From: Thamnaconus septentrionalis
Taxonomy: Eukaryota > Chordata > Actinopteri > Tetraodontiformes > Monacanthidae
Length of the DNA: 64,000 nt
Assembly: GCA_009823395.1 (NCBI GenBank)
Contig: CM020503.1
Location: forward strand, 4,990,001-5,054,000
Direction: 5' to 3'
A program made the position numbers and the translations under genes. Below the pieces are notes generated by a model. It was not told the DNA's origin and did not search any database. It saw only the letters and a program-made list of their open reading frames with translations. This document shows, piece after piece, positions 1 through 17,269 of this stretch (within the stretch, counting starts at the first letter, position 1; each line of letters begins with the position of its first letter).

Positions 1-399
1 ACTCGCACTGCAGCGCAGAGTTCCGACACGCGGACAAAACACACTCAAATTAAAAACCATGTAATGCGTGCGAGCACATTAACTTTTATTGCTACCTGGA
101 CGCGGTGGGCTGGGAGTTGGGAGGAGGGGGGGTGATGGCCAGGCGCTGTGCACGTGGCTTCCACAGGTTATCTCAGGGGAAACTCGGCACCGCCATTAGA
201 AAAAAAAATGTCTTCTTCCGTCTTCCAGAAACTGCGCCACACTCGTACATCCCCGGCGTCCTCAACCATTTGTCCTGAGGCTCGTCGGTCCTTTTGTTTC
301 CCCGACTCAAAGTCGGCGGAGAGGCGCCGAGGACCTCGTGTTTACTGCGAACAATAATAAAGCCCACGTCCCGACAGAGCCGATGTGCAGGAAACAAAC

Positions 400-920
400 A
401 AAAGCGGCTAAAACAAAGACGTCGGCTCGCTGCGTCCGTGTTCCCTCCCACGGCTTGCAGCTGCTCCTTCGCTAAATGTCTCAATTTATATCGGATAACC
501 TTCCCCTCCTCCCTTCCCCCACCAACCTGGAGGGCAGTTTGGGGCCGCCGTCAATATGTTCCTGGCACCGGCGGCGGTGGCATTATGTGGCTTCTGTCTC
601 CCCGTCTCCTCCGATGCGTCAATCAAAAGTGACTCAGGGATCGGACTCGGCGCAGATATAGATCGCTCGGCGGCGGGGAGAAAAAGGAGGAGACGTCTCT
701 TCCACGGAGCTCTGGGACTGATGCGCGCGGCAGAGCCGGCGGCGCCCTGATTGACAGGCGGCACAATTAAGCGGAAGTGAGAAGGAAACGAGGAGCGTCA
801 TTACATCAGTCTCGCGCTCCTCTCCCGGTTCTCTGCTTTTTTTGTCCTTCAGTTCCGCTCATGACCCGGCGAGCTCGGCCCGATCCGAGACGACGGCGCC
901 GGTGAATCTCCCAAAGGTCA
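400..920. promoter_or_regulatory. CpG-rich intronic block
   Basis: GC- and CpG-richer than its surroundings (for example 655-760 and 820-905), with GCGGAAGTG (ETS-like) at about 770 and homopyrimidine tracts. It could be an internal promoter or enhancer of fam20c. No ORF inside looks genuine. Composition only. Confidence 0.25.
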
Positions 921-2607
921 GGTGATGACGGGAAGGACCCGAAATGACGAAAAAAAAAAAAAAAAGACACAGTCTAAACACCGCAGTCCAAAGTCCTGCG
1001 TTGCGTGCACCCTGCTGCATCTGGGACTTTAGACAAAAAAACTAAAAAAACATCAGTGGGTCTCATTCAGGCTTAAGTGCCTGCAACAAATATCCCAGGG
1101 GTCCTTGGGGTTTTTAGCGTGCAGTCATGCATAATCCTGTTGCTAAAAAACACTAAAATGCATTTGTGCAGGTGCCAAATGTTCCATCGGCTGAGAAATC
1201 CTCCCAGAGAGACGGCTCCCTTTCAAGCCCAGCCTTTCTCCTCCTCTTTCACTGGAGACACTCCACCTGACAGCCATGAGACAATACTTCCTGTATCTGC
1301 GAGCGACAAGACCTCCAACTGTTGACGTAAATGTATGGAAGAAGACCATCATAGGTTTTTTTAAAGGTCTTTTAATACTATGGTAATATTATGCGTTTAC
1401 TACAATCGTATTAAAAGAGCCTCCACTTCTGAAAGAAAGACACACTTGGATTTCTGAAGACAGAACTGGAAGACATTCAACTCAAACATTTCTTTACATT
1501 TGACATACGTAAATGTAAAGAAATAAACAGGCAGATGGATAATTAAACTGTAACACACTCCAATGTAACCAAAATCTCCTCTACAGCCACCTCGCTGGAG
1601 CAGCGTCCATGTGTTTCAGGTGAATATGCTGAGTTTGTTCTCAACCAGTGGGGCTACAGCAGAGACATTCTGGCTAGAAACAAGGCAATGACGTCACAGT
1701 TATGAGTTGAGTTGAACTGCAGAGTCTTCAGGACACTTAGGAGACGCCACGCAAACAGTGTGGAGACACGCTATATTTTTTATGCCATTTAATACATTTG
1801 AGAGTAAAGTCAACATAGGTTTCTGCTGTATTGGCATTGCAATGGATTCTTTCCCTCGCTGAAATGATCAGCGATGATGTGGAATACAGCCGCATTTCTT
1901 GCCAACAAGGGGGTGAAAAGAGTGGAGTTTTTTTGTGCAATACCTGTTTTTCTCCATCGCGTTTGGCAGCTGGTTCCAGTTTGCGCAAAAAGTGTTTATG
2001 TTTTAAATGGAGACAAAAGCATAAATTGTGCAAAAGCCACAAAACAAGCAGGAGTGAATTTAGTCCAGGCTCAACAGAAGTCCCCAGGTGACGAAGAGGA
2101 TAATTGGGTGTGGTCACCAACCACAGCTTTATTAGGGTTGGGCAACGCGTGTAACTATGGTGTTGTTGCGTCCCACCAAAGCCCACTTTATCCGGCGGGA
2201 CCTGCAGTCTAAGCAAAAGTTGCAAAACAAGTCTGGGGTTAGATTAGACTAGTTAAGAGCAGGTTTATCCCACGTCTGGAAAAGTGCACCGCAGACTGCG
2301 GCTCCGTGGGCTGAATCATCATCCGTGTGACGTCATAGTGGGCAGGGATTGCACCCGGCCTTCAAAACAACTCATATAAACTGCAAAACTCTGTTTACAC
2401 GCGGAGACACACTGGCACTGAACAAAGGGGGAGGACGAGGATGAGATGTCCGGGAACGGTTTGTTCTAGTCCAGCAAGCGTTCTGATTGGACGGGAGGAA
2501 TCCCCTGATGGCAGTGGGCGGGACTTCCCAATTGATGTACCACCACCAAATATCACCTGCACGTCCAATATGGGCTCAGTACAAAAGGGTGAAGGCGGCT
2601 TTGCTGA

Positions 2608-2700
2608 AAAACTATAAACGTAAAGACCTTGTGATGTCAGAGGTCAGAGGTCAAACTGGTTGGACACCACAGAAAGGCAACAGGAACGTAAATAACCACT
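2608..2700 (-). mobile_element. Remnant of TIR repeat family A (copy 1, minus)
   Basis: The reverse complement reads GTTCCTGTTGCCTTTCTGTGG, then CCAACCAGT and GACCTCTGACCTCTGACATC, in the same order as the copy at 19111-19425 and partly that at 54887-55348. Only an internal ~90 bp survives. It creates a perfect AGGTCAgAGGTCA direct repeat at 2641-2653. Confidence 0.7.
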
Positions 2701-2941
2701 GGGGTGTCTGATCGCACGTCACCTCCAACCTTGGAGTAGTCTATGCTGTCATATGTTTATGGCTATGTCATATGTTTCCTCACTCGCTGGCCACATTATT
2801 AAGTTCTCAGTACCAGGAAGGTGGAGGTGCTGGGAGAAGCAGCAGGTGAAGCTTCTAAAACGCTGTGGAAACAACGGGGCGGAATTTCAGGAACCAGGAG
2901 ATGACGACACTGACTGTTTGATTTTTTGAAAAATTCTCTCT

Positions 2942-2974
2942 CACACACACACACACACACACGCACACATACAC
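2942..2974. repeat. (CA)n microsatellite
   Basis: CA repeat with one CG and AT interruptions, inside fam20c intron 3. Confidence 0.95.
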
Positions 2975-4243
2975 ATACGAACCGGTGCCCTATATTTCAA
3001 AGTCAACTTGAGCCGTGCAGAAGTGGAAAAGCTGAAACTCCCCCTTCGCTCTTCATCACGGCTATCGAACATCTAGGCGACTCCGGCAATCACCGCCGTC
3101 AGATGGCAGATTTACATCCCGCCGCATCGCTCTGTGATTTTTCTGAGAAAAATCGCCGTTTCACATTCACATTCCTCCCGTCTGGGTCAAAAAAATAAAT
3201 AAAATTCCGAGCAGTGCAAGAAGATAATCTGTGGGGTTTCTGAGTCCTCGTCCTCTTGCTCTCGCCTGTCGCTCCTACTTGCCTCCCCGCCGCCTCCGGC
3301 GCTTGGCCTCGCCACTCCAGCTTCTCACCCCATCCCCCGCTTCACCCTCATCTCTTCCTCTTCTTCCTCAACCCGTCGAACCCCATTTTCAGGCATGTTA
3401 CTTCCGGAATCCGAAGCGTCCCGCGAACGCAGCGGTAAGTCCGATTCTCCCTGCAAAGCTCTCTACCTCTCACACACTGGCTGAACACCGGCTTTCCAGG
3501 CTGACGCGAACAGGGAACAAACAACGACAACAAATGAAAACAAACATTAACCCACAGTGAAAGTCCACACGGAATAACAAAGAGTCGGTGACGTTAAAAT
3601 CCGTCTGAGGGGGATTAGGAGCAAAAAAAAAAGCCCTTCCCCTGCGATGCCTTATCGTCTAAATATGGCAGCAGGAGTGAAAGAAATGTGGCTTAATTTA
3701 ATACTGCGCAGTATCTGCCAGCGGAGCAGTTACAAGTGCACTTATCTTCTCCTTTAGTCAAGTCAAAGTGTATAACAAGGTGCACCATGTTCGGGTTTAA
3801 AAAAGAAAAAAGGGGAAGCTTAGCGTTCGCTCTTTTTTGCCCATTTTCAATTTTTTTTTATTTAAATTTTTTTTTAATATGAGTCGTTAATGATACGCTG
3901 CAGTTCACCGGTGGGCTCCTTTTTCATATCAGCAGTGGAATGGGATTCAAAGGACCCGAGGTGAGGAACAGAGGCTCGGCGCTTGGATTTCAACTTTCCC
4001 TGCAATTATGTCTGGCACTGATACAGAACACCAGAGGAGGAGGAGCCACGGCAAACCGAAAGAAAAAAAAATACATGTATATATCTAAAAAAAATGTTGC
4101 CCGTGGGGTCGGCACAAAGCGTCGGCGAGAGGCCGTTCCCTGCAGCGCCAACAAGGCGCTAAACAAGTCTGACGAATTCCTCTAGACATGCACCCGGCTC
4201 GGAATGTTTTGCGGCAATTATCTGTCTGCGCACAGATGAGTTC

Positions 4244-4263
4244 AAAAAAAAAAAAAAAAAAAA
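4244..4263. repeat. Poly-A tract
   Basis: 20 consecutive A within intron 3. Confidence 0.95.
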
Positions 4264-4970
4264 CATGGTTCAAAAAGTTCTGAACTGAAAATTCCACAAA
4301 TTCTAACTGCAAAAACAACACAGTTTGACTTTGTTAAAGTAGCAATTTCAATGAAAAGAAACTGAGGTGCATTTTTAGGCTGTTTCAAGGTAAGTAAGTT
4401 GTAAGTTGTTGTGCGGATATATAAACGTGACAAAACCAACATCAGTGCAAACGCACTGACACACTCTTGTTCGTACGAAACTGCAAAATCACAAATCAAT
4501 ATCCTGTAGCATCCTTCAGAAGATTTAGATCCAAAAGTGCATTCTTTAGGCCAAGCCCCTGCACTAGTTGTACTCTGAGAGCCGCGTTTTGACCAAACAG
4601 TTTAACATGACGACCAGACAGGCCGAACAGCTGAGGTGAATCAGCCGCCGACCGTCGTTAATGGATGCGGCGGCGGGCTTACGAGGCAGAATTACTGCGG
4701 CCTTCAAGAAGAATATCGAGGTTGTGCAGAGAGTAATTGACGCAGCTGGTGGAGGCGTGCAAGGAGATGCGACTTGACGCCGTGAGGAGAATGAGTAGGC
4801 AGGACAACGCCGAGAGGAAGTCACTCCAGGTAAAACACAAAAAGACGTCCCGCAGTTTTGTTTTGTTGCTTTGTTTTTTTTCCTGCGAAAAACTGCGCGA
4901 CAGCCTCGGCCTGACGCGGAAAAAACTTTTTTGCCAGAGCGGAACGGAGAGGAGCCGGCGAGGCCACTTA

Positions 4971-10247
<5,277 letters not shown>

Positions 10248-11146
10248 GGTCTCCCGCTTGAGCAGAGTCGAGTACTTACTGCAAATGATGAGCACGCAGA
10301 TGAAGAGGCTGACTACATCGCTGATGATGTTGACTAGACTGGACGCCAATCGGATGAAATATACATTGAACACGTAGGTGCCATCTTCGCTTGCCGTTTT
10401 GAGGAAGGGATTCAGTGTTCAGCCTTGCGTGCTTCTCCTCGGCATCGGAGTTGCGATTTTATCATGTATTAATAATATTATAATTTCTTCTTCTTTCTTT
10501 CTTTATTTTTTACTCGCCTGGCGAGGACTCGAAAAGGCAACAACACAGAAATCAAGCGTCCAGGTACAGAGGTCGAGTCGGCGAAGACCAGCAGCAGATT
10601 TGCGCAAACCACATTTTTACGCAATCGCCACGAAATAGATCAGAGGCGGTCAGGAGCGGGGATTGAGCAAAAAGCGACGGAGTGACTCGAGTCGAGCGAG
10701 TCCAGGAAGGTCCAGAGCGCGTGCTGGTTCCGATTCTGTGCGGAGCGGGAGAATCAGATGGGGACCCCGGTCCGAGAAGACTGGGAGATACAGGGCTGAG
10801 GAGGGCGAGAAAGGGAGAGAAGCGCAGCTGTAGAGGAAGAAGAAGAAAAAAGAGGTTGTCTTCCTTATGGAAAGTCCCTGAAAAGTAGGCTGGCCGACGC
10901 GCGGACGTCCATCCACATCAGCGGCGCCGCGGCGCGCAACTCTGTCACGTCGAGTCCCGAGGAGAGCGACGAGCGGCGGCGAGAGGAGCCGGAAATCATC
11001 CCCGCAGGACCGGGCGGCGGCAGACAGATCGCACCGCTTGTGGCGTGTGTGGATCTGGGTGTGTGCGTTAAATATGATGATGAAGAAGAAGACCGCGGCT
11101 AGATCCAGCCTTTAACGCGGCGTCACTGCGCGCAGATTGGCTGGGG

Positions 11147-11150
<4 letters not shown>
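10248..11150 (-). promoter_or_regulatory. fam20c: fam20c 5' UTR and CpG-rich promoter region
   Basis: Directly upstream of the fam20c ATG. CpG density is high at about 10880-11050 (runs such as GCGGCGCCGCGGCGCGC), typical of a vertebrate CpG-island promoter. No clear TATA box sits at a decisive place, so the transcription start is not called. The 5' UTR part holds a strong-context uORF (10334-10384) and an in-frame open stretch without ATG (10248-10418, closed by TGA at 10419-10421). The (GA)n tract begins just beyond. Promoter status is inferred from position and base composition. Confidence 0.6.
10334..10384 (-). CDS. uORF of 16 codons in the fam20c 5' leader
   Basis: ATG at 10384-10382 in context GAAGATGG (A at -3, G at +4), near-optimal for vertebrate initiation. 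It reads MAPTCSMYISSDWRPV and stops with TAG at 10336-10334, 86 nt before the main ATG and in another frame. If the leader is transcribed and not spliced here, such a uORF would normally lower translation of fam20c. Whether the transcription start lies upstream of it is unknown. Confidence 0.4.
   Translation of the reverse strand: MAPTCSMYISSDWRPV

Positions 11151-11223
<73 letters not shown>
11151..11223. repeat. (GA)n microsatellite, ~73 bp
   Basis: Perfect GA repeat at the far edge of the fam20c CpG-rich region. Long serine/leucine or arginine/glutamate ORFs across it are artefacts. Confidence 0.98.
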
Positions 11224-11224
<1 letters not shown>

Positions 11225-11639
11225 ATGCGGAGCATATAACTGCCGGTGTGTATTCTGCTCGAAATAAATCCTCCCTGCACATCCCGGCACAGCAAGAAGG
11301 GGGCGTCTCTCCACAGGACAAAAGTGGAGCAGCAGCAGCAAATCGGGCCTATTTTTTTTTTCAACCCAACCATCTGCATCTGTTGAAATCAGTCAGAAAT
11401 GTAAAACCCTCCGAGACAGCAGGAGATGCATCCACGCTTATTAGACATTGGATCCACGGTCAGCCTGCCGCTCCACTTCGTCCCGCACTGCTGCCCCGAT
11501 CACATCTTCAGCCATGCTTTCTAAAAGGCGGCGGCCTTGTTTTCCAGGAGTTTCTCCATGGAGGTGGGCTCAGAAAATTGTAGGGTGGCACCCAAAAATG
11601 GAGAAAAAAATAAAAACTTGCCGCAAGAAGGTGGAAGGT
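11224..11639. other. Intergenic, nothing recognised
   Basis: Between the GA tract and the SINE-like remnant. Mixed composition, a short T run at 11353-11362. No gene or RNA seen. Confidence 0.7.
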
Positions 11640-11795
11640 GCTGATTTGGGGGAATTCCTGTCCTGTGTGGAGTTTATGTGTGTTCTCCATGTTCTTCTGT
11701 GGCTTCGCTCCAGGTGCTCCGGCTTCCTCCCACCAACAGAACACAGAACACACATTAGGGCTAAAAGGCAACTCCAAATTGTTATTTGTCTCTCT
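11640..11795 (+). mobile_element. Degraded body of tRNA-headed SINE-like family B
   Basis: TTCCTGTCCTGTGTGGAGTTTATGTG..., GTTCTCCATGTTCTTCTGTGG, CCAGGTGCTCCGGCTTCCTCCCACC and CAACTCCAAATTG occur in the order of the widespread fish repeat represented more fully at 47020-47352. The tRNA-like head is missing or too decayed to see. Confidence 0.7.
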
Positions 11796-13101
11796 GCGTG
11801 AAACTCCGCCTTCACCTTCGGAGGGCTGGGGTTAAGCACACAGTAATGCGCTTGTTGACTGATGTGTGTTACATGTTAAGCGCCACAACAGTCCTGTTCA
11901 GTCTGTTATATTAAAAAAAAAAAAAAAAAGAAGGCTGGATCAGTCCAACAGTGTTTTTATTTAAGCTGCTAAATGGTCAGAAACTAAAAGGTCGGACTTG
12001 TAGACAAAAATAGTGACGAAGGAAAAAAAAAAGAATGACAGCACACAAGCGTTTCTTCAGTGCCTGTCAACTCATCACCACTCTCACAGTAACTGGCATG
12101 AATAGCTTCTTGCACGCCAAGGCTCTCCCTCTGGACCAATAACCTGCAGACAATGTCAATCTTGTTTTCCTTTAAAAAACTAGATCGCTGAATATCTTTG
12201 TAAATAAAAGCTTTGCAAAATGTGCTTTTTAAACAAAACCCAGAGATGCAATGATGTTCACAGCCACTGGCAACGTTACATACACTCACTTAAACATTTC
12301 TCACATTTTTTGCTAAACCTGCCACTGTCCACGCTTCATGGGGCGCCGCTACCAATCTGACAGGAAAACCCACAAAGCAGCGCTAGATCTGACTGAAGCG
12401 GCAGAGGACTAAAGCTCTTCTGACCTCTTTGCACGCGCTTTAATCTCTCCCATCCTGCCCACGCATTCATATTTGTCTTTTTAACATCTCCAATTGGCAT
12501 GCATTACGGCCGCATCTACGCTTGGAGTGGCTGTAAATAGACTGGAGGAGATGGGATAATAAAATGCTTGCATTCTATAGAATGCCATGCGTGCACGAGC
12601 AACTAATCATGCCGCGATTACCTCCCTAGATTAGTTTGTAATTAAAAAAAAGAAAAAGGAAAAGCAGCGCAGAGTGGAGGAGCGGCAAGAAGGCGCGCGG
12701 GTAACACAACGAAGATTCATGGGAGAGGAGAGGAGAGGAGATGGCTTAAGATAGACTCAAAGGAGGGATTTACCCGGAGGAACAAAGCATCAGCTGCGAA
12801 TGTTGATGAAGCTGATGTGGAGGTAAAATTGAAACAGCAGCGCCGAGACGGCTCGCTAATCCGAAAGGCACAGCCAGCGTGCGTGTAGGGACAGTCAGCA
12901 GCAGGTGTCTGGTGACTAACAATGAACCGAAGGGGCTGCGTCGTGCGCTAATGACGGAGGGAGATTGGCCATCCTCTCTGTTTAATTAGGAGTTTACCAA
13001 CTGGTGACATTCTGGGGGCTTTTAAACAGCGACTATCTCCCAGCGAAGGAATGAGATCTGTCAGATCATCACCGGCGGCATTTGATGTCACTGATACCGT
13101 C
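11796..13101. other. Intergenic with two conserved-element-like blocks
   Basis: A run at 11911-11930. The blocks 12340-12655 (CATGCATTACGG, GCAACTAATCATGC, AGATTAGTTTGTAATT) and 12900-13090 (GTTTAATTAGGAGTTT, TTTTAAACAGC) are repeat-free and rich in homeodomain cores. No coding exon. Confidence 0.5.
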
Positions 13102-13148
13102 AAGAGTGTGCTAAGAGTGTGCTAAGAGTGTGCTAAGAGTGTGCTAAG
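13102..13148. repeat. 11-bp minisatellite, four units
   Basis: The unit AAGAGTGTGCT is repeated four times without mismatch, the last followed by AAGCG. Confidence 0.95.
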
Positions 13149-16100
13149 CGACGCTTTTATGAGCTGAACGCCGGCCGCTGTCGGCCCTTCAGTCAGCCGT
13201 GGATCACAGCGGCTGATGGGTCAGTGGTTCCCAAACAAGGCACATCAAGTTCGATCATATCCGAGCCTTTTTGCACGAGTCACGAGCAGGTATGTTCAAC
13301 AGCGATGCCATCACTGCAGCGTAGTCCATGCTAATCCCTTTAGCACTAGCAAGGCTTGCTGTTACTTCCTGTGCTTCTTCTTCTCCTTTTCCTTCTGTTT
13401 TGGCCTTTGAGTGGACAACTCTTGTTATCAAATTCTCAACGTCGACTGAAAAAACACTTTCTGTATGAGACTAACAAGATGGACGCGTAAGAGAACTAAA
13501 AATCTTTAGCATTCCAGCTGCCGTGCAAAGCACAATCCTTAGTTCTCCACCTTTGCTGTTGTGTTGATCCACAATCCACACGATTCTTATTTAAACTCCC
13601 ATCTTACTGGCTGTCAGACGGCATTAGCACTCCAGATCTGGTAATAGGAGCGGACCGTCGTGAGATGACAATTTGCAACTGCAAATTAATAATCTCAGTC
13701 TATTGCTCGGGGGTGAAACTCAAACCATGGCGCAGCGAAAACAACAAGTCCAAGACACAAAAGGAATGCCATCTGGATCGCTTCACGTTTCGCCCTTTTG
13801 TCTGCGGTGCTCATATTTTCTGTTAGCGAGCCTTTATAATCCTGCCTCCACCTGATGGTAATCTCTCGTGCTGATTGGGGGAACGCCATCCTCTGATACC
13901 TTGTGTGTGACATCAGTATTTAAAGCCCCTCAGACCTGGCACAGACGGGATCAGGAGGAGGAGGAGGAGGAGGAAGAGGAAGGTAGGGCATCCTGACAGA
14001 TAGCTGACTGCAGCACAGGTCGTAAATACACACAAGATTTATGCTCTGTACACCTCAGAGTGTCTCTAAGTGAGATAGCAAAAGGGCGGGGAAAGCAAGA
14101 TAGCGCTTGCTGTCTTGCTGTCTCTATCTGTGCTATCGGGGGTGAAAGGGAGAGGTTTGCCATGGAGCAAAGTCTGCCGCTAAGATTTAGGGTCGAGGTG
14201 ATTCAAGTTGTGTGAGAAATGACGTTTACCACTCCCTCCCCACACACACCCTGCTGGCTCTGCTGTTATTCAACAATGTGCAGTAACTTCGGTGTGTTCA
14301 GAGAGGAAAACACAAGTCAGGCCGTTCTGTCTTTTGCACTTCTATATCAAAATAGCAATCTTTCACTCTTTTCCTGCCTTTACCACTGCCGGGTCCGAGC
14401 CCTGAGGGCCTGCGCATGTGCCTGCTTGGGTCCTTGTGTTTGTACTTTCACAGTTAATCGCTCACACAACTGGAACCATTAGCCTCATGTCTTATTTTGT
14501 ATTATTTCCCCCCCTGCCAGTGATGACTGACTTCTCGCCTCCTCAATCCTCCAGACTGACCAGTGGGGACTCCAAGGGACTGACAATGGGACTGTACTTC
14601 AGAACTGTGTGTGAGGAAACTATCTCAGTCCACCTTCACATTAGGAAACCCAAAATAAACCGTGCGCTTCATTTTAAAGTAAGATTTGTCCCAAGAGTTC
14701 TTTGACGTCCACTTGCATCACTTTAGAATTGTATAGAGAGAGTCCACGATGAATTAACCGATCAACTTTTTTTTACCCTTAGGCAAGGAACATCAAGTAT
14801 TTAGATATGATAATTTAAAAAGCATTCAGAAAGAAAGAACAAGAATAAAGTTGTAAATAAAGAGTAAAGCTATGAGTTAAATTTGCCATTGAACTGATAT
14901 CGATACTGTGTAGATTAGATCCACACCTTCATTAGACAAACAACATTACATCTCTCATTTCATCCACTCCTGTTGCCTCAGTCAGGACTGCAAAGAGTGT
15001 TTGTTGCCAGTGTTGCCAGTGCCACTGGCCACTTCATCATGAGGTCTGCATCCTATGAATAGATCATAGCACGGCAATCAATACTCCACTGACACATGGG
15101 AGCATTATGTCATCGACTCAGGGTGACAGCGGTAGATTCTGATTGACGCAGATCACGCCAAAGCGCTTCGATGAGCAATCACGTTGCTCAGAGTAAAGAA
15201 ATAAGTGGCCACCATGTTGCACATGATCTGGACACAATGTGGCTGTTGTCACTTCACTTCATTCTTGGCAGTAATCCACAAATAATGGGCAGTATGGACT
15301 AGATCTGCAGAAAACATCATGTTTAGCCCTCTGTTGAAAGCCTCCTGTAGAAACGGCCACTTTTGCTTTCTGAAGCTTTGTTGGTCATTTAGAAGGTCAC
15401 AACTCATCGGCAGGTTTGAAACACATGGTATTGGTGCATCAGTGAACTTTGTGACCATATTTACCTTCAAATTGGGATATAATTCCTTGCTAACCTTCCA
15501 ACAGACTGGCCTCTCTTTTCAGCTGCCAAATAAGTGAATTAGAATTTGTAGTCCAAAGTGTTTTGCAAAGTTGATAAAGTTTTCCCTGACTCAACTAATT
15601 ATAAAACCTTTTTCACGGGGGTCTGGCACGCTCTCTCGGGATGACAAAGCAGAATGGTGCAGCCACGGTTCCCCTTTAGATTAGTCCTGTGCTCTCGGGT
15701 TACTGCAGGACGCCAACCTCTCCTGTGCGCCGCAGACCTTGCAAGCATGTACCTGAGCAGTTCTGTGTCTTGAGGTCGTTGTTGTCAGTTGCATGGTTTG
15801 GGAGCAGTTCTATGGAGGCACAGCCTGGCACATTGTTATGCAAGAAAGCGTTCAAGCAGACTGCAAGTCGTATTTCTCTCTTTAATTGAACATCAAGACA
15901 GATTGGTTTTATCGCCACGTTATTTTTTAAATTTTGATCACAAGCAAACACAGGCTTAAAACAGATGCCTGCCAGCAGTTCAGGCGACACAAAATGATCC
16001 GCCGACTTAAATGGGGATCCATTGAACCTACAGTAAATACCACATGTTATGTGAACATTAATAATTAACCAACTGGAGAACGACAGTATGCCGCTGTATC

Positions 16101-17269
16101 TTTGTCTTTGTCACACTAGCGGTACGTGTCTCTAATTGTTTGCAGACTGTATTTATACATTTACTGTGCTTTTTACTCTGCATGTTGCAGGACTGATTAG
16201 AAGCACCCTGGTCAATGTGCATTAATTATGCACCATACTGCTCGCTGTTGACTAATTAAGCACGGTGTCTGACAGGGTTAACGACGAAACACTGTTTACA
16301 TTGTTGTCTGCAGGTAGAAAGAACAGCTTATTAATACCAGCAGGAGGCTCAGTCCCTCAGCAGTGATTTATTTCTTTATTTTATTGCTGTTTTTTTTTTT
16401 AATGTCCACTTAGAATTCTCGCAGTGCTTTTTGCTTGAGACGGGCAACTGAGGCTTTCTTTGGGATCACCATGTCCACACTAATACACCTGCAAAGTTTA
16501 GTAGGGGAGGAAATGTTTTCCAGTTCAACGTCTGAGGGAATTAATCTGATCTATTAAAGGCTTGTTTCCTGCAAGTGGTGTTTTGCATAGTGATGTCTCT
16601 TTTTTATGGACCGCATGAATGCAAGTTGCGGTTCAATTTCTACAAGCTTTAAATTTTTTGCTGTGTGTAGGAAGTGCACGCCACCTTCACGCTTCATGTC
16701 AGTCATGGTTTCTGGCATGACGTGTCTGTCCTCTTCATTCAGAATAAACAAGAGGTCTGATTGTCTGTGAGTGCTGGAAGAGAGAGGGAGAATACATGGA
16801 TTTTAGAGAAAAACATCCACAATATGTGAAACAGTGCTTGTAAAAACCACTGGACTAGAAGTGTTGTAGCACACTGAGTAGCGCAGGTTTAATGAGTTCA
16901 AAGATTTCTGAGGTTATGTCCTATTATTATTACACAATTCAAGTTTCTTTTTAAAAGCTTTATTAGTGCTTTTTATATTGACAGTATCATGGACAAGTGT
17001 TGAATTGAAGAGTTTTACACAGTCACAAATATTATCACAAACTCTTGCTGAAACCTCCAGTTCTGACCTGGATGGAACAGCGCATGTGCGTGTGGGTTGA
17101 GGGTGACGGTACCAGAACCAAAGTGAGGCGGCTGCATTGAAAAAAAAAAATGCTACCAATGTCCAGTGTCAAACTCCATAAATAAAAATGTATCTTTGGG
17201 GAAAAAAAAAAAGTTTCTGTAGACAGTAACCAAACACGACAACAGTTCCGAGACAGCAGGAGTCAGCTA
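13149..17269. other. Intergenic desert
   Basis: Mostly featureless. (AGG)n at 13952-13975. Candidate regulatory words at 13660-13710 (TTTGCAACTGCAAATTAATAATC, split inverted TTTGCA/TGCAAA) and 16100-16320 (TGCATTAATTATGCA at 16218-16232, GACTAATTAAGC). ORFs are short and not protein-like. Confidence 0.6.

Noticed and set aside
11068..11583. Several frames with Ser-Leu or Arg-Glu runs
   Set aside because: Generated by the GA microsatellite.
13102..13148. CRISPR-like array
   Set aside because: Head-to-tail 11-bp units with no spacers in a vertebrate genome.
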